Shown: in pieces, positions 55,257 through 64,000 of the stretch
Numbering within the stretch: position 1 is the stretch's first letter
Layout of the letters: each line of letters begins with the position of its first letter
Source: Dugong dugon
Lineage: Eukaryota; Chordata; Mammalia; Sirenia; Dugongidae
Assembly: GCA_030035585.1 (NCBI GenBank)
Contig: CM057469.1
Span: forward strand, 65,489,501 to 65,553,500
Direction of reading: 5' to 3'
DNA: 64,000 nt
Notes under the pieces: generated by a model
The model's input: the letters and a program-made list of their open reading frames with translations, nothing else
Told to the model about the DNA's origin: nothing
The model's database searches: none
Made by a program: the position numbers and the translations under genes

Positions 55257-55418
55257 TGTTGTTGTTGTTAGGTGCCGTCCAGTCAGTTCCAACTCACAGT
55301 GAGCCTATAAGACAGAATAGAACTGCCCCATAGGGTTTCCAAGGAGTAGCTGGTGGATTTGAACTGCTGACCTTTTGGTTAGCAGCCAAACTTTTAACCA
55401 CTGCATCACCAGGACTCT
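55257..55418 (-). mobile_element. AfroSINE, short subfamily
   Basis: Tail complement (tgttgttgttaggtgccgtc) first, then 'ccatagggtttccaaggag' and the head complement (cactgcatcaccaggactc). Confidence 0.88.
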
Positions 55419-56489
55419 AGCCTCAAAATAGAGGGAGATTTTTTTTTTCTCCCTGAAAATACAGAAATCACTGACTTTTAAAAAATGACCCTTTTATTTG
55501 ATCCCTTCCTCCCGTGTTTGGGACCTATCTATGCTTCAAATGTAGATGATAGATGCATAAAAATCTTCTTCTAGCCACGTAACTAAATGTGAAGTAGAAT
55601 CTGGGGTGGAGGAGGGAGGATCAGCGAGGAAGTCAGTTACTCAAGCCATTCTGAGTCTCTCAAGACTTAATTACTAAGCATGCAGTATACTTTGCATACA
55701 TGCTTATAAAGCATGAAAAAGTATTCCAGTTTGTTCAAGAACATGATATTTCCTCATTTCTATTTATAAGCAGTTTTTTGTACCCTCTAAAATGTCATTA
55801 ACAGAATTTTGTGAACTCCTCATAGGGCCCCTAAACCTAACTTAATGTAGAGTTGTACATCCTGTTTCTTAAGCACTGTTTGGGTATACCAATATACTGA
55901 AAGATAGATGAGATGTGCTCATGGCAATACAGCTTTTAACCTTTCCTCTCCTCTACCATGATGGAGGTGAATTACCGTAAATGATGGGTACCTTGTCTGC
56001 AGTGAGGACAATTGATTTGACCTGACTGCCTCTAAAGCTCTAATGGACTTTGTGGCTGAATCTCTCAAGATATAAAATATGTTGAAGGGAATTGGGGCAG
56101 GTTGAAGAACAGACCTGCTTTTCATACCAGGTTCTTGCTATAATACACCTCTCAGTTGTTCAGGGCAAAAGATTAAAAATGATGAATACCCAAATCATTT
56201 TTTTCAAGTGTTGACCTCTGTAAATCTAATTTTGTTATTTGTACCCCCTGCTGAACACGGTTTTACAAACCTTGAAAAGATCCTTTTCTTCAAACACAGA
56301 ATTGCACACACAGCTCTATCTTCAGTTTATTGTCATTTAATTTATACTCATCTGTTCAGTATATTGATTACTTGGGCTGTACAAAATTTCTCTGGATTTA
56401 GACAGTGAATTTCTCATTTTTTGAGTTTACAGTGAAGTTTCTATTTGCAGTGAGAAAGAAGGTTATCACAGAGGAAGTAAATGTGGTAG
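55419..56489. other. Unique DNA
   Basis: No repeat or gene was recognised. The 68-codon minus frame at 55919-56125 is not convincing. Confidence 0.5.
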
Positions 56490-56494
56490 GAAAT

Positions 56495-56977
56495 TGTCAT
56501 GGTTTGAATTATGTCCCCCAAAAAATGTATATATCAGTTTGGCTGGGCCATGATTCCTGGTACTGTGGGTTTTCCTATATGTTGTAAATCCTGCCTCTAT
56601 GATGTTAATGAGGGAGGATGGGTGGCAGTTGTGTTAGTAAGGCAGGACTGGATTTACAAGACTGGATTGTGTCCTGAGGCATCCTTGAGATATAAAAGAC
56701 AGAAGTGAGCAGTGAGACAGGGAGACCTCATACCATCAAGAAAGCAGTGCCAGGAGCAGAGCTTGTCCTTTGGACCAGGGTGCCTGCGCAGAGAAGCTCC
56801 TAGTCCAGGGGAACACTGAAGAGAAGAAGACCGACAGAGAGGAAAAAGCCTTCCCCTGGAGCTGATGCCCTGAATTTGGACTTTTAGCCTACTTTGACTG
56901 TGAGGAAATAAACTTCTCTTCTTTAAAACCATCCACTAGTGGTATTTCTGTTATGGCAGCACTAGATGACTAAGGCA
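56495..56977 (+). mobile_element. Solo LTR, MaLR-like (copy 4)
   Basis: The 483-bp LTR runs from TGTCATGG to TAAGGCA and has a perfect 5-bp duplication GAAAT (56490-56494, 56978-56982). A TATA-like 'gagatataaaag' lies at 56687-56698 and 'gaaataaac' at 56905-56913. It is nearly collinear with copy 3 (41891-42370) and shares the ggaggatgggtggcag block that copies 1 and 2 lack. Two subfamilies are therefore present. Confidence 0.92.
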
Positions 56978-56982
56978 GAAAT

Positions 56983-57559
56983 ACTTCAGGCAAACAAAAG
57001 AGAAAGTAATAAAGAAAAGGATAACCTGATAAACTTTAAAAAGTGGACAAAAAATAGATTGTTTTTAAAAATAACTTAATATTTTTCAGGTTGAAATTGT
57101 ATTTTTTTAATTCACATGATAGATAATAATATGAAAAAAATAGTGATCAAGTATTAAATAATTATAAATTTATTCATTAACAATATAAGAAGTGAGCAAC
57201 AATAATATAAAGTAAAATCCTAATGTTAGTCTCTCAGAAGACCATTAGAAGAAGTAGCACCTACTCCAAGGGGAGATCCATGTAGAGAAAAGGAAAAGAA
57301 TTTAAAAAGAAAACATTCAGTAAACCAGTGAAATAATATTTTAATGAGTTGCCATTTAGATCAAGAGGAAAGCTGGTGTCTGAAGAGCCATCTTTTAATA
57401 TAGACCTGATTAGTGCTTATTTCTAAAGGATATTATCCAGCTCTGTATTCTGGGAAACAACAATGTTATCAACAACAGTGTTAAAAGGAAGAGTAAGTGT
57501 TATATTGAAGATATATCTTTAAAAAGTAACCTCCTAAGAATCAATTTTCTTTAAAAATG
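56983..57559. other. Unique AT-rich DNA
   Basis: No feature was recognised. Confidence 0.5.
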
Positions 57560-57773
57560 TCACTGCAATTCAAGTCAGTATTTTTCACTCAACAAACACT
57601 GTGAAGTACTCTGGGCAAAACACTGTACTAGACGATAAGAGGAAAGTTAATTGAAAGACACATACTTCTGCTTTTTAAAGAGATTACAATCTAGCTGAGA
57701 ATAGATAAACACATGGGTAACATCACTCCTATGCAAAATATGATGAGTACCACAAGAGTTACAAAGTGCTGAC
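57560..57773 (-). mobile_element. L2 3'-end fragment
   Basis: 'tttcactcaacaaacactg', 'gggcaaaacactgtactag' and 'gagattacaatctagctgag' parallel the reversed L2 3' end. It lies directly before L1 element 2. Confidence 0.55.
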
Positions 57774-59490
57774 TTCCAGGCAACATAGCTCTATAGGCAG
57801 AAACACCACGCCATCCCTCTACAGCAAAGATCTGAAAAACTAAGCCAAACAGAGAAAAAGGCAATCTTTCAACTCTAAGCATCAAATGAAGAGACAAAGA
57901 ACTCAGCCAAGCACTGAATGGAATAAGAAACTTAACTAGGACAGACAGCAAGGAGAGATACAAGCAGAGGTCCCCTATCAGCTAACGCAGCACGGATCCG
58001 CCATCTTAGACTCCTATCAGAGATCAGCGAACAGGGGATACAAGAAAGCAGCTTCATGGAACTTCCAGCAGGAGATAGAACAACTGGTAACCAACGATAT
58101 ATGCTTTCCCACCACCCACCCCTCTTCACCCTCATTCAGCCTCCTCTGCTTCCTGCAGCCACAGTCTTTTGGCCAGGAAGCACAAGCTTCACCCCAGTGT
58201 CACTTGGATTCTACCTGCCCGCAGTGGCCAGCTTCCTAAGGGCCATTTGTTGGCTGCTAATGTTTCTTCTTTCCACTTGTTTAGATTTTTTCCTTACTGA
58301 TCACCACCTCCCCCTCCTTTTTCTCAAATACCTGTCTCCATGCGCCATCTTTGCTTCTTCCTGAAGGCTGTGACATGCCGCTCAAATGTGAAACTGCTTC
58401 CCAGCCTGTGCTGCGATGCTGGTGAGATCCCGGGGTTTTTTGTGGTTTGTTGGTTTTGAATTTTTGTTTGTTTGTTTTCTTTTTCTTCCCTCGAATTGAT
58501 AGCCTGTTCCAGCCAGGAAGTACTGCGTGGCTTGGGAACTATGCCTGAAGTTCGTGTAGTCGTGCAGAGGGATCCCTGAGAGCATTTCTTTTTTATTTTT
58601 CTTTTTTTGTGTGTGTGTTTTTTTAGGGGGGATGTTTCTTGTTCTTTTTTTGTTTTGTTTTGTTTTCATTTCCTTTTTTTTCCCCTTTTGTCTTTCTTTG
58701 TTACTCAGTTTCTCATCTCTATATACTTTCTTTATCTTCTTGTCCCCTGAATACCTGGCACTGAGTGACACTTCTACCCCTTCGAGCAAGGCAGTACTAC
58801 ACGGCCTGGGAGCAACTTCCCCAGATCTCACAGCCTCACCGGTGTGATCCCTGGGAGATTTGCTTTTCTTTTCTCTTTCTAATTTTTATTTATTCATTTT
58901 TTCTTTTCTTTTCTTTTTTCTTCTTCCTCTCCTTTTTCTTTTCCTCCATTTCATAGTCTCTTATTTCTCCACTCCAAAGGCAAGCTACCCTAGCACTCTT
59001 TTTTGGTTTTTTTTGTATGTTTTTGGTTCCTGTTCCTCTCCCCTCTCTCTCCTCTCTTCTGTACCCATCTTAGCTCCATACATCACAATCTCCCCTCTCC
59101 ATCTTGCCTACCAGCACTGTGCGTTGAACATCACACCACCAAGCAGCCCAGGCGTGGCCTACCAGAACCTACCCTGCACTGATTACCGGCCCACCCTGGT
59201 GGCCATAGTAAGTGCCACAAACAACCCATCCCAGCAACTCCTCATCGGCTAGACCTGCCCTGCTGTACCATACCTGAACAACTAACCCTGCCAATTGGAG
59301 AAGAAGGCAAAAAGTATCATGCCCATAGACAAGCAAACAACAAAGAACACCACCTGCCTGCTCAGATAGAGCTAAAAAAAAGAAAAGCAGGACAAAACAA
59401 ACCAATCTACATTCAATAAATGAGGAAAATAACTACCGAATGCCCCAAAGACAGCAAATAATATGAAAACATTTACAAAAACAGGACAGG
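57774..59490 (+). promoter_or_regulatory. L1 5' UTR (element 2)
   Basis: The start cttccaggcaacatagctc aligns with element 1 at 23313. It contains a single U-V-W unit (58085-58440), against the expanded set in element 1. A (TTTTG)n run and T-rich stretches at 58440-58690 and 58900-58960 follow. Confidence 0.78.
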
Positions 59491-59555
59491 ATGGTTCCAG
59501 TAGGCTTCCAAAATAAAACACCAGATGACTTTCCAGTGCAAGAAAAGGCACTAGA

Positions 59556-61641
59556 ATCAACGTAATCCACCACATAAATAAAAAGAAAGAAAAGAATCAC
59601 ATGATCATCTCAATTGACACAGAAAAGGCATTTGACAAAGTCCAAAACCCATTCCTGATAAAAACTCTCAATAAAATAGGTATAGAAGGGAAATTTCTCA
59701 ACATAATAAAGGGCATCTATGCAAAACCAATGGCCAACATCATTCTTAATGGAGAGAGGCTGAAAAAATTCCCCTTGAAAACAGGAACAAGACAAGGATG
59801 CCCTTTATCACCACTCCTATTGAACATTGTGCTGGAAGTTCTAGCTAGAGCAATAAGACAAGAAAAAGAAATAAAGGGCAGCCAAATTGGTAATGAAGAA
59901 GTTAAACTCTCCCTGTTTGCAGATGATATGATACTATACATAGAAAACCCTAAAGATTGCACGAGAAATCTACTGGAACTAGTAGAAAGATTCAGCAGAG
60001 TAGCAGGGTACAAGGTAAACATTCAAAAATCAGTTGGATTCCTATACACCAGTAATGAGAATGATGAAAAGGAAATCAGGAAAACAATACCATTTTCAAT
60101 AGCCCCTAAAAAGATAAAATACTTAGGAATAAATCTGACCAGGGATGTAAAAGACCTATACAAAGAAAACTATAAAACACTACTGCATAAAACCCAAAAG
60201 GATCTACATAAATGGAAAAACATACCATGCTCATGGATAGGCAGACTCAACATTGTGAAAATGACAATTCTACGCAAAGCAATTTAGAAATACAACACAA
60301 TCCTGATCCAAATACAACAACATTCTTCAAAGAGATGGAAAAACTAATCATTAACTTTCTATGGAAAGGGAAGAAGCCTGAATAAGTAAAGAACTACCGA
60401 AGAAGAAGAATAAAGTTGGAGGACTCACACTACCTCACTTCAGTACCTACTGTACAGCTACAGTAGTCAAAACAGCCTGGTACTGGTACAATGACAGACA
60501 TATTGACAAATGGAACAGAATTGAGAACCCAGGTGTAAATCCATCCACCTATGGTCACCTGATCTTCAACAAGGGCCCAAAGTCCATCAAATGTGGAAAA
60601 GACAGTCTTTTTAACAAATGGTGCTGGCTAAACTGGATATCCATTTGCAAAAAAATGAAACAGGACCCATACTTCACACAGTATACAAAAACTACTTCAA
60701 AATGGATCAAAGACCTGAATATAAAGCCTAAAATTATGAAGTTCATAGAAGAAAAAATAGGACCAACACTACAGGCCTTAATACATGGCATTAACAGGAT
60801 ACAATCCATAACTATCAACACACAAACCCCAACAGATAAGCTAGATAACTGGGATCTTCTAAAAATAAAACACCTATGCTCTTCAAAGGACTTCACCAAA
60901 AGAGTCAAAAGAGAACCTACAGACTGGGAAAAAAACTTTGGACAGTACAAGTCAGACAAAGGTCTAATCTCCATAATCTACAAGAAAATCCAACACCTCT
61001 ACAATAAAAAGGCAAATAATCCTATTAAAAAATGGGCAAAGGAAATGAACAGACACTTCACCAAAGAAGACATTCAAATGGCCAACAGACACATGAGGAA
61101 ATGCTCGTGATCACTAGCCATTGGAGACATGCAAATTAAAACCACAATGAGCTACCATCTCACCCCAGCATCACTGGCGCGAATCAAAAACACTGGAAAT
61201 AACAAATATTGGAGGGGCTGCGGGGAGATCAGAACTCTTATGTACTGCTGGTGGGAATGCAAAATGATACAACCATTTTGGAAAATGATATGGTGCTTCC
61301 TCAGAAACCTAGAAATAGATATACCATTCGATCCAGCAATCCCACTCCTAGGAATATATCCTAGAGAAATAAGAGTTGTCACTCGAATAGACATATGCAC
61401 ACCTATGTTCATGGCAGCATTGTTCACAATAACAAAACAATGGAAACAACCTAGATGCCCATCAACAGATGAATGGATAAACAGACTATGGTACATACAC
61501 ACAATGGAGTACTATGCAAAGAGAAAGAACAACAATGAATCTGTGAAGCATCTCATAACATGGATGAAACTGGAGGACATTATGCTGAGTGAAATAAGTC
61601 AATCACAAAAGGACAAATATTATATGAGACCTCTATTGTAA
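59556..61641 (+). pseudogene. L1 ORF2 reverse transcriptase and C-terminal domain, element 2
   Basis: The open segment 59601-60287 (228 codons) has [22 protein letters not shown] and [10 protein letters not shown] (catalytic Asp pair intact), making it the best-preserved RT in the window. A stop at 60285-60287 and shifts near 60370 break it. 60655-61110 and 61129-61641 carry the C-terminal part, including the Cys/Trp region (YWRGCGEIRTLMYCWWECK) and the natural ORF2 end (YYMRPLL, stop at 61641). The endonuclease domain is missing altogether. Confidence 0.92.
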
Positions 61642-62790
61642 AAACCCATGAAAAAGTTCCCACACAAAATGTAACAATCTTTGTTGGTTACCAGGGATGG
61701 GGCGGGGGGAATACTAAATAGGCAATAGATAAGTGGTATCTTGGGTGAAAGGTGAGACAGTACACAATACTGGGAAAACCAGCACAGCTTGTACAAGGAA
61801 AGGTCATGGAAGCTCTATAGACACATCCAAACTCCCTGAGGGACTGAATTGCTGAGCGGAGGGCTGTGGGGACCATGGTCTTAGGGAACATCTAGTTCAA
61901 CTGGCATAACACAGTTTATAAAAACAATGTTCTACATACTACCTTGGTGAGTAGAGTCTGGGGTCTTAAAAGCCTGTGAGCAGCCTTCTAAGATACTCCA
62001 CTGGTCTCACCTCTTCAGGAGCAAGGGAGAATAAAGAGAACAGGATACAAGGAAAAGATTAGTCCAAAGGACTAATGGACCACAGCTACCAAGGCCTCCA
62101 CCAGACTGAGTCCAGTACAGCTAGATGGTGCCTGGCTACCACCACTGACTGCTCTGACTGGGATCACAACAGAGGGTCCTGGACAGAGCTGGAATAGGAT
62201 GCAGAACAAAATAGGATGCAGCCTGAAAGAGACTGGAGAAACCCCAAGAGTATCGCCCCTAGACACCCTTTTAGCTCAGTGGTGAAGTCACTTCTGAGGT
62301 TTACCATTCAGCCGGGGATTGGACAGACCAATAAAATAAAATGGGACTAATGAGGCACAGCAGTCCAGGGACAAGGACTAGAAGGCAGGAGGGGACAGGA
62401 AAGCTGGTGATAGGGAACCCAAGGTTGAGTAAGGAAATTGTTGACATGTAGTGGGGTTGTTAACCATTGTCATAGGGCAACATGTATACTAACTGTTTAA
62501 TGAGAAACTATTTTGTTCTGTAAACCTTCATCTAAAGTGAGAATAGCAGCACAACTGGAAGAACGTAATTGATGTCACTGAACTGTGCTTGTAGAAATAT
62601 TTGAAATGGTGTATCTCTGGCTATGTATATTTTCAACAACAACAAAAACAAAAGATCAAGAAGGGAGAAGGTTGACATGTGGTAGGGTTGTTAACCAATC
62701 TCATAAAACAATATGTATACTGGCTGTTTAATGAGAAACTATTTGTTCTGTAAATCTTCACCTAAAGTATGATTTAAAAAAATTTTTAAA
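61642..62790 (+). other. L1 3' UTR (element 2), A-M-A' type
   Basis: A G-rich tract lies at 61690-61710. Tail A ends near 62537, module M is 62538-62640 (gatgtcactgaactgtgc ... tatgtatattttcaac) with an A-rich end, and tail A' runs to about 62770 (ttctgtaaatcttcacc), then A-rich. Confidence 0.85.
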
Positions 62791-64000
62791 ATGGAAACAA
62801 CCTAGATGCCCATCAACAGATGAATGGATAAACAAACTATGGTACATACACACAATGCAGTACTACACAACGATAAAGAACAATGATGAATCTGTGAAAC
62901 ATCTCATAAAATAGGTGAAACTGGAGGACATTATGCTGAGAGAAATAAGTCACTCACAAAAAGGCAAATATTGTATGAGCCCTCTATTGTAAAAACTCAT
63001 AAAAAAGTTTACACACAAAAAGTAACAATCGTTGTTGGTTACGAGGGATGGGAAGGGTTGGGGCGGGGGGAATGCTAAATAGACTGTAGATAAGTGGTAA
63101 CTTTGGTGAATGGTGAGACAGTACACAATACTGGGGAAGCCAGCACAATTTGTACAAGGAAAGGTCATGGAAGCTCCATAGACACATCCAAAATCCCTGA
63201 GGGGCTGAACTGCTGGGCGGAGGGCTGTGGGGACCATGGTCTCAGGGAACACCTAGCTCAATTGGCATAACACAGTTTATAAAGACAATGTTCTACTTTT
63301 TACCTTGGTGAGTAGCGTCTGGGGTCTTAAAAGCCTGTGAGCAGCCATGTAAGGTACTCCACTGGTCTCACCACTTCAGGAGCAAGGGAGAATGAAGAGA
63401 ACAGGATACAAGGGAAAGATTAGTCCAAAGGTGTAATGGACCACAGCTACCAAGGCCTCCACCAGACTGAGTCCAGTACAGCTAGATGGTGCCTGGCTAC
63501 CACCACTGACTGCTCTGACTGGGATCACAACAGAGGGTCCTGGACAGAGCTGAAGAAAGATGTGGAACAAAATTCTAATACACAAAAATAAACCAGATTT
63601 ACTGGCTTGACAGAGACTGGAGAAACCCCAAGAGTATCGCCCCTAGACACCCTTTTAGCTCAGTGGTGAAGTCACTTCCGAGGTTCACTGTTCAGCTGGG
63701 GATTGGACAGCCCAATAAAACAAAGTGGGACTAATGAGGCACAGCAGTCCAGGGACAAGGACTAGAAGGCAGGAGGGGATGGGAAACCTGGTAATAGGGA
63801 ACGCAAGGTTGAGAAATGACAGTGTTGACATGTAGTGGGGTTGTTAACCACTATCATAGGACAATATGTGTACTGTTTAATGAGAAACTATTTTGTTCTG
63901 TAAACCTTCATCTAAAGTACAAAAAAAAAAAAAAAAGAATTATCTATGTGAGTTCAAATTCACAACAGCAACTCAAAAGGTCTGATGGGAAGCCTAGGGG
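62791..64000 (+). mobile_element. 5'-truncated L1 3' end, runs off window
   Basis: It starts near the end of ORF2 (atggaaacaacctagatgcc), inserted in the A-rich tail of element 2, and repeats 61440 onward with frequent differences, so it is a separate insertion. The ORF2 stop equivalent is near 62991, a G-rich tract is at 63046-63070, tail A ends near 63918, an A-run follows (63920-63935), and the long form of module M begins (attatctatgtgagttc) up to the window edge. Confidence 0.88.

Larger units (their letters stand above)
57774..62790 (+). mobile_element. L1 element 2: 5' and 3' ends kept, ORF1 and endonuclease deleted
   Basis: It has a 5' UTR (57774-59490), the first roughly 20 codons of ORF1 (59491-59555), then a direct join into RT sequence of ORF2 (59556-61641) and a 3' UTR of A-M-A' type (61642-62790). 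Relative to element 1 the join removes about 3.08 kb (25651 to about 28729) with only 2-5 bases of shared sequence at the break. The element could not have supplied its own endonuclease. Target duplications were not found. Confidence 0.9.

Noticed and set aside
59601-60287. 228-codon reverse transcriptase frame as a host or novel RT gene
   Set aside because: It is collinear with L1 ORF2, follows an L1 5' UTR and is followed by L1 C-terminal and 3' UTR sequence.
1-64000. CRISPR array, operon, phage or bacterial defence system
   Set aside because: There are no regularly spaced repeats, no ribosome-binding sites and no compact genes. The content is a vertebrate retroelement landscape.

Overview
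This window is mammalian nuclear DNA made almost entirely of interspersed repeats. I find no intact host protein gene, no structural RNA gene, no CRISPR array and no operon-like arrangement. The repeat families point to an afrotherian, most likely an elephant or close paenungulate relative. Three signs support this: tRNA-Asn-headed SINEs of the AfroSINE type whose 3' ends match an RTE/BovB-like LINE, abundant RTE fragments, and L1 elements with an unusual, very long 3' UTR. The species call is inference from remembered family features, not from a database search. Older mammalian repeats (MIR, L2, MER5-like hAT, MLT1-like LTR) are also present.

Layout. 1-3854: two SINEs, an internally deleted RTE and unique DNA. 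3855-8815: the 3' half of a decayed ERVL-type provirus on the minus strand (LTR, then pol), invaded by an L1 3' end, an RTE and a solo LTR. 8815-14900: SINE fragments, an L1 tail nested in a SINE, a solo LTR, an RTE 3' end and an old L1 carrying a hAT transposon. 14890-20877: a minus-strand L1 with an internal deletion and a 3' transduction. 20893-23160: old repeats and unique DNA. 23170-31943: a near full-length plus-strand L1 (5' UTR, ORF1, ORF2, 3' UTR) with many frame breaks. 31990-36280: old L1, RTE, SINEs and L2. 36280-39990: mostly unique, with one curious duplication. 40010-43230: old L1 split by an RTE that is itself split by a solo LTR. 44844-46799: an L1 copy truncated at its 3' end. 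47160-57560: SINEs, a second L1 3' end, a double-tailed L1 stub and unique DNA. 57774-64000: an L1 with 5' and 3' ends but no ORF1 or endonuclease, followed by another L1 3' end running off the window.

How the parts relate. The autonomous machines visible here are L1 (ORF1 chaperone; ORF2 endonuclease/reverse transcriptase) and RTE (reverse transcriptase). The SINEs carry a pol III-type tRNA head plus a 3' end copied from RTE, so RTE probably mobilised them. No coding frame is intact, so every copy looks dead. The nesting gives a relative age order: old L1M, L2, MIR and ERVL are oldest, then RTE and SINEs, then solo LTRs and long-3'UTR L1s.

The best leads are structural. They are: a repeated-module 3' end in the local L1s; tandem repeat units in one L1 5' UTR; SINEs assembled from RTE ends; a 3'-truncated L1 with target-site duplications; a 145-bp 3' transduction; a 5' template-jump chimera; duplicated or inverted repeat junctions; and one 201-bp phase-0 candidate exon. 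Nothing here amounts to a new cellular system.
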